Assembly (NCBI GenBank): GCA_963724625.1
Contig: CAVRVO010000018.1
Span: 1 to 8,190 of the forward strand
DNA length: 8,190 bases
Source: DATBVX01 sp963724625
Lineage (GTDB): Bacteria > Pseudomonadota > Gammaproteobacteria > Steroidobacterales > Steroidobacteraceae
Direction: 5' to 3'
Shown: in pieces, positions 1-6,580 of the stretch
How the letters are laid out: each line of letters opens with the position of its first letter
Numbering within the stretch: the stretch's first letter is position 1
The notes under the pieces: generated by a model
What the model was told of the DNA's origin: nothing
The model's database searches: none
What the model saw: the letters and a program-made list of their open reading frames with translations, nothing else
Translations under genes and position numbers: made by a program

Positions 1-168
1 CGCAGGAGGATGCCTCTGACACCGCACTCCGCTTCAGCGCCAGCGCGCGGCGGCCTGTTCTCGTACGAGAACCGTCTGGTGACGCGGTACCCGGCCGGCT
101 CTTTCAAGCAGGTGTTACGGATCCGCGCACGGGCCTGGCTAGTGGTCTCGACACATCTCGGTGAGTGA
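1..168 (+). pseudogene. Truncated MFS transporter 5' end (head copy 1)
   Basis: ATG at 10-12 opens a 52-codon frame that ends with TGA at 166-168. The first 24 codons match the MFS gene at the right end of the window: bases 1-81 align with 6954-7034 with four differences. After GTG at 79-81 the match stops abruptly and about 28 codons of unrelated sequence follow, so the first transmembrane segment is cut. Of the differences inside the match, one is the start codon (ATG here, ATC in copy 3), two are silent proline codons and one changes Gly to Arg. AGGAGG at 4-9 touches the ATG directly, with no spacer. The same AGGAGG lies before copy 3 but not before copy 2, so copies 1 and 3 share their leader. 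A functional product is unlikely; it is best read as a recombination scar. Confidence 0.75.
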
Positions 169-408
169 CTCCTGAATCGGAAAAGATGGATCTCGAATCG
201 CAGCTCCGGAATCCACGCTGACGCCTCCGACTCGCTTCGTCGCCTTTACCGCTTCAAGTCGAGCGTTCTGCTCGGCTCCGATCAAGGGTGCGACGCCCTC
301 TACGGTCCTTTTCGCTATGGCGTGTGTTGCCGCATCCCTCTCCTCCATCAAGCGGGCGTAGGTTTCGCGATTGATCGTAGCTTTCTGGTCGCAGACCTGA
401 GCCCACAT
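139..408 (-). CDS. Small hypothetical protein, unrecognised
   Basis: An 89-aa open frame runs from ATG at 406-408 to TAG at 139-141. I do not recognise its family. The protein is hydrophilic, has no signal peptide or membrane segment, and its first half looks helical and charged (for example ETYARLMEERDAATHAIAKR). The same frame stays open for about 30 codons upstream of the ATG, to a stop at 499-501, with plausible composition (IEHTRNAYRALRD). This hints that the ORF is the 3' part of a longer gene that has lost its start. It lies just beyond the break in MFS copy 1 and points toward it, as the RES gene does after copy 2. It may be a remnant of a mobile cassette or a chance ORF. Confidence 0.35.
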   Translation of the reverse strand: MWAQVCDQKATINRETYARLMEERDAATHAIAKRTVEGVAPLIGAEQNARLEAVKATKRVGGVSVDSGAAIRDPSFPIQESLTEMCRDH

Positions 409-528
409 GTGATGCGGCTGACGAGCGAGCTTGCCCTGAGAGTCTCGTAGTGCTCGATATGCATTCCTTGTGTGTTCGATACGAATCGACAGCGCGGTTC
501 AGTTGCGCCAGTTGGCGAGGTGTGTGGA

Positions 529-558
529 TTGACGCACGACCGCGTGAAAGCGCATATG
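529..558 (+). promoter_or_regulatory. Candidate sigma-70 promoter before TPR gene 1
   Basis: TTGACG at 529-534 matches five of six -35 consensus bases. It is followed after 18 bases by CATATG at 553-558, a weak -10 element. It would give a leader of roughly 90 nt before the GTG at 656. It is a pattern match only, in a stretch with no other obvious promoter. Confidence 0.25.
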
Positions 559-655
559 GAGGCCAACGCGAACTCTGAGCGTGGGTCAGGAAGGACATTG
601 AGCTCGCAGCGGCCTGGCATCTCAGAAGCCACAGCGGCTGGAGCCGAAGTTAGCC

Positions 656-1885
656 GTGAACAGTCAATCAAGCGACTCGGGAGAAAAGCAAGCCACGCCG
701 GAACAGAAGGCGGCAGTATCAGCGTCTGCGCGCTCGTTGAGCGTGTGGGAGCGCCTCAAGCAGCACAAAGTCGCACAGTGGACGCTCGCTTATGCGGCGG
801 CAGCCTACGCAGTACTGCAGGGCGCACAGATGCTGAGCGACGCGTTCGAGTGGCCGCACCTGCTCGTGCGCATCGTTGCCGTGCTGCTCCTCTTCGGTCT
901 GCCGCTGGTCGCCACGCTCGCCTGGTACCACGGCCATCGGGGTCGACAGGGGGTGAGCGTTCCGGAATTGACGATCATCACGGTGATTCTCGTCATCGCG
1001 GGCACCGCGCTGTGGCATTTTGCGCGCCCACATGACGGTGACACAGAAACGAAAGGTGGCACGACAACGCAGAAGGCGGTCGCCGATTTGCCGCCCCCGA
1101 CTACACCACCCAACGAGAGATCGATTGCGGTCCTGCCGTTTGAGAACCGCAGCCGGCAGGTGGACGACGCCTTCTTCGTCGATGGCATTCACGACGACAT
1201 CCTGACGCAGCTCACCAAGATCGGCGCGATGAAGGTCATCGCCCGTACCTCCGTCGAGCAATTCCGTGACACCAAGCTCACGACCAAAGAGATCGGCGAG
1301 AAGCTCGGCGTGACCCGGGTGCTCGAAGGCGGCGTGCAGCGCGCCGGCAAGCGTGTGCGCGTCACCGTTCAGCTCATCGAGACGGCGACCGACGCGCACC
1401 TCTGGGCCGAGAGTTACGACCGCGAACTGACCGCTGCCAACATCTTCGCCATTCAAAGCGAAGTCGCCGCGGCCATTGCGGCGGCGCTGAAGACCACCCT
1501 GACACCGGCCGAGCGCCTCAGCGTCAATGCCATTCCGACGCAGAGTCTCGATGCCTGGGAGGCCTACCAGCTCGGCAAGCAGCGCATGGCCAAGCGCACC
1601 AGCGCAGGCCTCGCGGAAGCGGAGACGTTCTTTCAGAGAGCGATCAACCTCGATCCGAAGTTCGCGCTGGCCTACGTGGGCTTGGCGGACACGTTGTACT
1701 TGCAGGTCGATTACAGCGGTGTGCCGCTCGGCGTCGGCCTCGCTCGGGCCGAGCAAGCGGTCGGCACGGCATTGGAGCTCGACCCGAACCTGGCGGAGGC
1801 GATGGCATCCTCTGCACGTATTGCTGCAGCGACAGAGGGCAATACGATCGCGCTGAGCCGATGTTCCGACGCGCGATCGCCCTGA
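656..1885 (+). CDS. TPR paralogue 1, readable N-terminal part
   Basis: This is the longest uninterrupted frame of the broken paralogue (409 aa, GTG start). Residues about 41-60, 70-90 and 104-123 form three hydrophobic segments, and the first is followed by SDAFEWP, matched by SDAFQWP in the second paralogue. A Pro/Thr-rich linker (about 145-153) leads to a FlgO/TolB-N-like domain (about 156-285) with SIAVLPFENRS, VIARTSVEQFRD, VLEGGVQRAGKRVRVTVQLI and HLWAESYDREL. TPR-like helices begin near residue 300 (AETFFQRAINLDPKFALAY). The last 10-11 residues are out-of-frame sequence after the first frame change. Known family members are envelope-anchored proteins of poorly defined function; a truncated product could still insert in the membrane, but most TPRs are missing. 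Confidence 0.6.
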   Translation: MNSQSSDSGEKQATPEQKAAVSASARSLSVWERLKQHKVAQWTLAYAAAAYAVLQGAQMLSDAFEWPHLLVRIVAVLLLFGLPLVATLAWYHGHRGRQGVSVPELTIITVILVIAGTALWHFARPHDGDTETKGGTTTQKAVADLPPPTTPPNERSIAVLPFENRSRQVDDAFFVDGIHDDILTQLTKIGAMKVIARTSVEQFRDTKLTTKEIGEKLGVTRVLEGGVQRAGKRVRVTVQLIETATDAHLWAESYDRELTAANIFAIQSEVAAAIAAALKTTLTPAERLSVNAIPTQSLDAWEAYQLGKQRMAKRTSAGLAEAETFFQRAINLDPKFALAYVGLADTLYLQVDYSGVPLGVGLARAEQAVGTALELDPNLAEAMASSARIAAATEGNTIALSRCSDARSP

Positions 1886-2433
1886 ATCCGAACTACGCCA
1901 CCGCCTACCAGTGGTACGCACGAATGCTGGCAGATACGGGCCGCGCTGACGAAGCGATCAGCTTTATGGCGAGAGCCGTGGAGCTCGATCCCCTGTCGCC
2001 GATCATCAACGCAGCCTCGGCGACCTTCTGGCGGCGGCGGGGCGCTTCGACGAGGCCGAGACCCGCTACCGCAAGGTCATCGAAATCGATCCCTCGATGC
2101 CTAACTCATATCACGCGAATCGGCATGCTGCGGGCATTCGTGCTCAATCGCTATGTGGACGCTGCGCCGCTCGTGGAAAAGGCCGTGGAACTGGACCCGG
2201 GCAACCCGTCTTTGCAGGCTTCGCTCGCCTCGCTTTACCTGGACCTCGGCGACGACGCCCGAGCGACTCGAATGATTCATGCGGCCCAGAAACTCTGGCC
2301 CGACGACGCGTCTGTGCTCATGGTGTCCGCTGTCGCGCACCTCTATCGAGGCGAACCGGAGGCCGCGCTACAGGACGCGCGACCGGGTCTTGACGCTCGA
2401 GCCGCGTCACGGAGATGCGCTGCTCTTGCTTAG
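1861..2433 (+). CDS. TPR paralogue 1, middle fragment
   Basis: This open frame of 190 codons holds the middle TPR units of the broken paralogue: MFRRAIALNPNYATAYQWYA, then AVELDPLSP, AVELDPGNPSLQASLASLYL and AAQKLWPDDASVLMVSAVAH. About 34 residues coded by roughly 2013-2116 are nonsense, because a -1 and a later +1 change put that stretch out of phase. The TPR reading there lies in the third frame. The last 17 or so residues after about 2378 are also out of phase. It overlaps the N-terminal fragment by 25 nt. ATG at 1861 has no good ribosome-binding site, so independent translation is doubtful; it is listed as a piece of the pseudogene. Confidence 0.4.
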   Translation: MFRRAIALNPNYATAYQWYARMLADTGRADEAISFMARAVELDPLSPIINAASATFWRRRGASTRPRPATARSSKSIPRCLTHITRIGMLRAFVLNRYVDAAPLVEKAVELDPGNPSLQASLASLYLDLGDDARATRMIHAAQKLWPDDASVLMVSAVAHLYRGEPEAALQDARPGLDARAASRRCAALA

Positions 2434-2926
2434 CAACGCCGACGTGAAGAGAGGTGACTATGCGGCGGCGCGTGCGCGCTACGCCAAAGCCTACCCGGAG
2501 CTTTTCGCGACAGAGCCTCCGAAGATCCACATTTCGAACTTTTTTTTCGCCATCAACCTCGTGCCCGTATTGCAGAAGACGGGAGAACGCGCGCGCGCCA
2601 GTGTCCTGCTCGATCGAATCGAGGAGTTCATCCGAACGATCCCCCGCATGGGTGAATTGGGTTACTGGATCACTGATGTGCAGATCTACGCTCTGCGCGG
2701 TCAGAAGGCCAAGGCACTCGCAGCATTGCGCGCAGCGGAGAAAGCGGGCTGGCGCTACGCTTGGCGCTACTTCCGTGATTTTGACCCGAACCTCGCCTCA
2801 ATCCGCAACGAACCCGAGTTCAAGGCCGTCTTCGCCGACATCGAACGCGACATGGCGCGACAGCGCGCCGAGCTCGCCGCCCGCCCCAAGAACGCGCCGC
2901 TCAACCTCAACACAGCGTCGAATTGA
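2279..2926 (+). CDS. TPR paralogue 1, C-terminal fragment
   Basis: This open frame carries the C-terminal TPRs of the broken paralogue. Genuine family sequence begins only near 2380 (RVLTLEPRHGDALLLLSNAD) and continues through RGDYAAARARYAKAYPELF, a region starting HISNFFFAINLVPVLQKTGE, and an ending (PNLASIRNEPEFKAVFADIERDMARQRAEL) typical of the C-terminus of these TPR proteins. Codons from 2279 to about 2378 are out of phase, so the ATG at 2279 is probably not a real start. The fragment is followed by 123 nt without a gene before the second paralogue. A run of eight T residues at 2540-2547 encodes FFF and does not break the frame. Confidence 0.45.
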   Translation: MRPRNSGPTTRLCSWCPLSRTSIEANRRPRYRTRDRVLTLEPRHGDALLLLSNADVKRGDYAAARARYAKAYPELFATEPPKIHISNFFFAINLVPVLQKTGERARASVLLDRIEEFIRTIPRMGELGYWITDVQIYALRGQKAKALAALRAAEKAGWRYAWRYFRDFDPNLASIRNEPEFKAVFADIERDMARQRAELAARPKNAPLNLNTASN

Positions 2927-3049
2927 CGATCCGGCTTACTTAGCGACAGCGATCGGCTCGGGTGCCCGCGCAAATCGTCGCTATCGTCCTTCCCCACGAG
3001 GTTCAGCCAGGGATATATCGCTACACTGTCACCCCCATGGGGCAGTCGA

Positions 3050-4822
3050 GTGACTGACGCGCCCACAGAGCGCGAACGAGAGAACACCTGGACCAGGCTG
3101 CGTCGCCGCAAGGTGGTGCAGTGGGGACTACTCTACGTCGCCGCTGCCTGGGGACTCCTGCAGGGTCTTGCGTACGTCAGCGACGCTTTCCAGTGGCCGG
3201 CACAGCTCCGCCAGATCGCGCTCCTCGCACTGCTGATCGGGATGCCCATCGCCCTTGTCCTCGCCTACTACCACGGCGACCGCGGTCAGCAACGCATCAC
3301 CACGCCTGAGTTTGCGATCCTCATGGTGCTCCTGCTGCTCGGCGGCGGGGCGTTCTGGTACTACCAACGTGCCAGCGAAACGGTTTCGGCTGCAGCGCCA
3401 CGGCCAGCGACCGCTGCCGCCACTGCGACCGACCATTCCATTGCCGTGCTCCCCTTCGTGAACATGAGTCCGGACAAGGAGCAGGAGTACTTCGCCGACG
3501 GCATCTCCGAAGAAGTGCTCAACCTTCTCGCACAGGTGCCCGAGCTGCGCGTGATCGCGCGCACGTCGTCGTTCTCGTTCAAGCGCAAGGAGGTGGACAT
3601 CGCCGAGATTGCGCGCAAGCTCAATGTCGCCAACGTACTCCAAGGGAGCGTGCGCAAGTCGGGTGACACGTTGCGAATCACCGCACAGCTCGTCCGCGCC
3701 TCGGACAGCTCGCACCTGTGGTCTCAGACGTACGACCGACGGATGACCGACGTGTTCAAGGTGCAGGATGAGATCGCCGCCACCGTAGTAGACGAGCTCA
3801 AGATCAAGCTGCTCCATGCTGCGCCGAAGCTGCGAGTAACCGATCCGCGGGCCTACACACTCTTCCTGCAGGCTCGCGAGGTCATGCGGCAGTACAACCC
3901 CGCGGCAACTGAGCAGGCGATTGCACTCTACAAGCAGGCGCTGGCCATCGATCCGAGCTATGCGCCTGCCTGGGACGGGCTGGCCGAGGGTTACTACAAC
4001 CTGATTGACCTCAGCGTGGTACCCACTGCTCGGGTGTTCGCGTTGGCCCACGAAGCGATCGCAAAGGCGCTCGCGAACGACCCCCGCTACGCCCCGGCGT
4101 ACGCGCGGGCGGCGTTGCTCGAGGGAGCCATCGCAGGGGACCTGGTGGCAGCGGCTCGACACCTGGAGCAGGGGCTATCGCTGGATCCCTCCAACCTCGA
4201 CCTGATCGGCGTGGCCATCAAGATCGCGCGGCGGCTGGGTCGTATGCAACAAACGGTCGACCTCGCCGAGTATGTGGTCGCGCGAGATCCCGTCAACATG
4301 CACGGTCACGAGCAACTGGCCACTAGTTACGTCTACACAGGTCGCCTGGACGAAGCCATTGCTGCGTACCGTACCGGTCTCAAGCTCGTTCCAGGATCCG
4401 GGGCCGAACACTCCCAGATCGGTGAGACGCTGCTGCTGAAGGGTGACGAAAACGCCGCCTTGGCAGAATTCAAGCAGGAGCCGGTCGAGAGCTTTCGCCT
4501 CGTAGGGCTGTCGATGGCATATCACGCGCTGGGTCGAAAGGCCGAATCGGACGCCGCACTCGATGAACTGATCCAGAAATATAGGCAGACGGCGAGCTAC
4601 AACATCGCCTACACGCTGGCCTACCGGGGCGAGGTCGACCGCGCCTTTGAGTGGCTCGACAAGGCGGTCACCTACCATGATTCGATTGTCGGCATCGTCG
4701 CCTTCGACCCGTGGATGCAGAGCCTGCATTCGGATCCGCGCTGGTTGCCATTTCTGCGAAAGAACGGCATGGCGCCCGAACAGCTAGCGGCGATCGAGTT
4801 CAACATCACGGTGCCGAAGTGA
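3050..4822 (+). CDS. Membrane protein: FlgO/TolB-N-like plus TPR
   Basis: Intact 590-aa protein from a GTG start at 3050. After a short charged N-terminus come three hydrophobic segments (about 24-43, 55-75, 88-106) and an Ala/Pro/Thr-rich linker. A FlgO/TolB-N-like domain follows (about 130-255) with SIAVLPFVNMSPDKEQEYFADG, VIARTSSFSFKRK, VLQGSVRKSGDTLRITAQLV and HLWSQTYDR. TPR units fill about 268-590 (for example AIALYKQALAIDPSYAPAWDGLA and LDEAIAAYRTGLKLVP), ending in LHSDPRWLPFLRKNGM. Known relatives carry the same FlgO+TPR block behind a winged-helix DNA-binding domain or an adenylate cyclase; here a membrane anchor takes that place, so no direct DNA-binding role is visible. The TPRs suggest protein contacts, by inference. 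It is a paralogue of the broken gene at 656-2926. The MFS copy 2 start lies 4 nt downstream, which implies cotranscription. A poor promoter candidate (TATATC near 3012) lies upstream. Confidence 0.88.
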   Translation: MTDAPTERERENTWTRLRRRKVVQWGLLYVAAAWGLLQGLAYVSDAFQWPAQLRQIALLALLIGMPIALVLAYYHGDRGQQRITTPEFAILMVLLLLGGGAFWYYQRASETVSAAAPRPATAAATATDHSIAVLPFVNMSPDKEQEYFADGISEEVLNLLAQVPELRVIARTSSFSFKRKEVDIAEIARKLNVANVLQGSVRKSGDTLRITAQLVRASDSSHLWSQTYDRRMTDVFKVQDEIAATVVDELKIKLLHAAPKLRVTDPRAYTLFLQAREVMRQYNPAATEQAIALYKQALAIDPSYAPAWDGLAEGYYNLIDLSVVPTARVFALAHEAIAKALANDPRYAPAYARAALLEGAIAGDLVAAARHLEQGLSLDPSNLDLIGVAIKIARRLGRMQQTVDLAEYVVARDPVNMHGHEQLATSYVYTGRLDEAIAAYRTGLKLVPGSGAEHSQIGETLLLKGDENAALAEFKQEPVESFRLVGLSMAYHALGRKAESDAALDELIQKYRQTASYNIAYTLAYRGEVDRAFEWLDKAVTYHDSIVGIVAFDPWMQSLHSDPRWLPFLRKNGMAPEQLAAIEFNITVPK

Positions 4823-4826
4823 GCGC

Positions 4827-5139
4827 ATGCCCCTGACACCGCACTCCGCTTCAGCGCCGGCGCGCGGCGGGCTGTTCTCGTACGAGAACGGCCTGGTGCT
4901 GCTGCTCGGAATGACGTTCGGCTTCGCCTACTTCGATCGCACGGCGCTGAACTTTCTCACGCCCTTCATCGTCCCGGATCTCGCGCTCAGCAACACGCAG
5001 GTGGGGTTGCTGAGCTCGGGGCTTTCCATCACCTGGGCGCTCTCCGCCTATGTCATCGGACGCTGGTCCGATGCGGCGGGGGTGCGCAAGCCGTTTCTCT
5101 TGGCGTTCATCGCCATCTTCTGCGCGTGATCGTTCCTCT
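4827..5139 (+). pseudogene. Truncated MFS transporter 5' end (head copy 2)
   Basis: ATG at 4827 follows the TGA of the TPR gene after 4 nt. The frame encodes the N-terminus and first transmembrane helices of an MFS transporter, including ENGLVLLLGMTFGFAYFDRT and motif A (GRWSDAAGVRKP), and stops at TGA 5127-5129 after 100 codons. Alignment to 6963-7275 shows nine differences: the start codon (ATG here, ATC there), seven silent third-position or leucine-codon changes, and Cys TGC to stop TGA. Similarity continues ten bases past the stop and ends at 5139, where DNA of the toxin-antitoxin block begins. The lack of missense changes indicates that this head was under protein-level selection until recently. 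The 100-aa product would contain only about three helices and is unlikely to transport. Confidence 0.85.
4827..5139. repeat. 313-bp direct repeat, left copy (pair at 6963)
   Basis: These 313 bases match 6963-7275 with nine substitutions and no indels (about 97% identity), at a constant offset of 2136 bp. The match begins at the start codon and ends ten bases after the TGA of copy 2. The repeats are in the same orientation and flank the Xre/RES operon, so they are substrates for deletion by homologous recombination. Confidence 0.85.
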
Positions 5140-5145
5140 GAAGAT

Positions 5146-5159
5146 TGTTGGCGCCAACA
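5146..5159. repeat. 14-bp perfect palindrome at MFS/RES junction
   Basis: TGTTGGCGCCAACA reads identically on both strands. It sits 7 bases after the end of MFS homology in copy 2 and 4 bases beyond the RES stop codon. As a hairpin it would have a 5-bp stem and a 4-base loop; there is no T-run on the minus strand, so it is a weak terminator candidate at best. Its half GCGCCAAC (5151-5158) recurs at 6947-6954, just before the leader of MFS copy 3. Confidence 0.5.
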
Positions 5160-5163
5160 GGCG

Positions 5164-6102
5164 CTACACGACGCCCGGGCTGTTCTTGTCCAGGCGCACC
5201 ATCGATGCGCCGTCCGGCAGCACGCCTACTACCTCGACAAATGACTCACTGCCAGCCCAGTTCTGCGTAAACAGTGCGAGGCAGCGCTTGGAATTGTTCC
5301 TTGCTGACGGAAAAAGAATGCCCTGAGCACCTGCGGCTGCGGCGATCTGGCCAAAGATCTGTGAATTCGATGGCAGGTCGTGCTGCACTGGCTGCAGACG
5401 CCAATCTGGATCGAGCAGCTGGCGCTGAAGCATCGCTGGCGATCGCACGAGGCCCGGCCCGTTCCGGAGATGTAACTTGCGTGCGAGGGTGCGGATGACG
5501 CTCGGCATCTTGAATCTGGAGATGATCTCCGCGAAAGGTCTCAAGGCTTCCAGGTCGCCGACGTCCAGAACCGACTCGATCATTCCTCGAATTTCCACGT
5601 GTGTGAATGACTCGGGCTTCACTAGCGCCAGTTCATGCGCCGTCAGCCCATTTACATGTGCTGACCGTTCAATTCCGAACCGTTCGCGAAATGCGGTCTC
5701 GAAATCTTCAGCAAGATAAAGTGCAGGGAACGGTGGGAAGAGCGCCGGGTTTAGTGCACTTCCGATATTGAATCGCCCGCCGAGCTTCAGGCTCCCGGCG
5801 ATCGACAATGGCTCGAGCGTGTAGCGATAGCCGACGATGCGAGCCCAACCTTCGAATTGGTACGCACCGCCCAGGCGAGCGCGTATCGCTTCTACAAGCT
5901 CACTAACATGTTCTTTCCGATACCGTTCGAGTCCGAAATAGAGTGAGTGACCAAGGTCGTCGAAGTTCTTGCCAGCGGCTTTCCATTGTGCCAGCGATGC
6001 ATGGGAGAACCGCTCGAGCTCGGTGAGTGAGGGCAGCGAGAGTGAGGCGGGAACAGCCGGCTGACTGCCTTTAGGCGGTAGAGGTCTTCTTCGGCGCGCC
6101 AC
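5164..6102 (-). CDS. RES-domain toxin (type II Xre/RES TA system)
   Basis: RES toxins degrade or ADP-ribosylate using cellular NAD+ and arrest growth when not held by their Xre-type antitoxin. The conserved RES pattern is visible with a GTG start: YRYTLEPLSIAGSLKLGGRFN (Arg in GGRFN, about 108-112), YLAEDFETAFRE (about 129-140, conserved Tyr and Glu) and the Ser-containing FPSARN near 264-269. I chose GTG at 6100-6102 because GGAGGA (6111-6116) lies 8 nt upstream and the gene then overlaps the antitoxin gene by 32 nt. An ATG at 6180 would add 26 Arg-rich residues and overlap by 110 nt. The protein is 312 aa, longer than compact RES toxins of roughly 150-230 aa. About 90 residues precede the first RES motif, including a basic RRRRPLPPKGS tail and a helical segment (TELERFSHASLAQWKAAGKN). 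The RES call is firm; the exact reaction is not deducible. Confidence 0.88.
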   Translation of the reverse strand: MARRRRPLPPKGSQPAVPASLSLPSLTELERFSHASLAQWKAAGKNFDDLGHSLYFGLERYRKEHVSELVEAIRARLGGAYQFEGWARIVGYRYTLEPLSIAGSLKLGGRFNIGSALNPALFPPFPALYLAEDFETAFRERFGIERSAHVNGLTAHELALVKPESFTHVEIRGMIESVLDVGDLEALRPFAEIISRFKMPSVIRTLARKLHLRNGPGLVRSPAMLQRQLLDPDWRLQPVQHDLPSNSQIFGQIAAAAGAQGILFPSARNNSKRCLALFTQNWAGSESFVEVVGVLPDGASMVRLDKNSPGVV

Positions 6103-6568
6103 CCTTCTTTTCCTCCGTGATCTCAACATCAAGGCTTGCAGGCGGCTGCGTTCCGCTCTCAACGAGCGCGTCCATGACAAAGCGGCGCAATTTCTCGTAG
6201 CGACCGAATCGAATCATGTCGCGAGGGGCGAGATTCCCGAGCAGGGGATTCTTCGTCTTGAACCAGAGTGCAGTCTTGACGGCATCACCGGCAAAGAACT
6301 GCGCCACCAGGCTGCAGACCACGGCAATCTCAGTCAGTCGGTCTACGATTTCCTGGGGAATCTTGTGATCCCAGCGAACGGATGCTCCCGAAACACCTGC
6401 CATGCGGGCAATCTCGCGTCGATCGAGGTTGAGGAAGTCCGCAACGCTCTTGGCCTGGAGCGTCTGATTGGCCCAGAAGCCCAGATAGTCCCGCTCGGGG
6501 ACGGTATTAAAGAGACGCGCTCGTTGCATGGCATGGCTCCACGAGGTGGTGGGCCCGAAGAGTACCAT
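6071..6568 (-). CDS. Xre/MbcA/ParS-type antitoxin
   Basis: This is the partner of the RES toxin encoded just downstream. With ATG at 6566-6568 the protein has 165 aa. An N-terminal helix-turn-helix region (SVADFLNLDRREIARMAGVSGASVRW, about 41-66) would bind DNA. A C-terminal toxin-binding domain of the MbcA/ParS/Xre type (formerly DUF2384, about 74-134) contains ALWFKTKNPLLGNLAPRDMIRFGRYEKLRRFV, a very typical signature. A Lys-rich tail (EEKKGGAPKKTSTA) ends the protein and lies in the overlap with the toxin gene. The open frame extends to an ATG at 6622, but those codons run through the operator repeats at 6581-6624. I prefer 6568, which has AGAAGAG 5 nt upstream; 6529 is another candidate. 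Such antitoxins neutralise the toxin and repress their own operon. Confidence 0.87.
   Translation of the reverse strand: MVLFGPTTSWSHAMQRARLFNTVPERDYLGFWANQTLQAKSVADFLNLDRREIARMAGVSGASVRWDHKIPQEIVDRLTEIAVVCSLVAQFFAGDAVKTALWFKTKNPLLGNLAPRDMIRFGRYEKLRRFVMDALVESGTQPPASLDVEITEEKKGGAPKKTSTA
6111..6116 (-). promoter_or_regulatory. Ribosome-binding site for RES toxin GTG start
   Basis: GGAGGA on the minus strand lies inside the end of the antitoxin gene, 8 nt before GTG 6102-6100. It is the only strong ribosome-binding motif near the toxin start, and it decides the choice of GTG over the upstream ATG codons. The arrangement implies translational coupling of toxin to antitoxin. Confidence 0.6.
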
Positions 6569-6580
6569 GCGGGCTCTTCT

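Larger units (their letters stand above)
82..655. other. Poorly coding stretch after the MFS stub
   Basis: This stretch separates the broken MFS stub from the first TPR gene. It shows no recognisable protein family, no tRNA-like structure and no obvious terminal inverted repeats. The only item worth listing is the small minus-strand ORF at 139-408. Overlapping open frames in other phases give unlikely compositions rich in Arg, Ser and Pro with no motif. It could be the decayed remnant of a cassette inserted in the MFS gene, comparable in position to the toxin-antitoxin block after copy 2. That comparison rests on layout, not on sequence similarity. Confidence 0.4.
656..2926 (+). pseudogene. 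TPR membrane protein paralogue 1, frameshifted
   Basis: Joined across frames, the region encodes one protein of about 757 residues, a paralogue of the gene at 3050-4822. It has three membrane segments, a FlgO/TolB-N-like domain, and TPR units to a C-terminal ending of the type DPNLASIRNEPEFKAVFADI. The coding frame changes four times: -1 near 1853, where GAG CCG ATG TTC resumes the TPR sequence; -1 near 2013, where the LGDLLAAAGRFDEAETRYRK stretch resumes; +1 near 2116, where IGMLRAFVLNRYVDAAPLVE resumes; and +1 near 2378, where RVLTLEPRHGDALLLL resumes. The net shift is zero and the last segment ends at a normal TGA. None of the four sites is a long homopolymer or a classic slippery heptamer, so recoding is unlikely. 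Decay or sequence error are the two options; as written, translation stops at 1885. The GTG start at 656 lacks a well-placed ribosome-binding site. Confidence 0.75.

Noticed and set aside
472..1035. 187-codon plus-strand frame across the start of TPR paralogue 1
   Set aside because: Most of it overlaps the membrane-segment coding region in another phase and it is Arg/Ser/Ala-rich without motifs. The 5' part has no family resemblance.
1845..1885. Programmed frameshift joining 656-1885 to the next frame
   Set aside because: No slippery heptamer or plausible stimulatory structure was seen, and three more frame changes follow. Decay or sequence error explains the pattern better.
719..1921. 400-codon minus-strand open frame over TPR paralogue 1
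   Set aside because: It mirrors a clear TPR/FlgO coding frame in high-GC DNA, is Arg/Gly-rich and has no domain. It is a shadow frame.
2540..2547. T8 run as a phase-variation tract
   Set aside because: The run encodes FFF in frame, is short for slippage-mediated switching, and lies in an already broken gene.
3128..4162. 344-codon minus-strand open frame over the intact TPR gene
   Set aside because: The composition is typical of an antisense shadow of a GC-rich gene. The plus-strand protein has recognisable domains from end to end.
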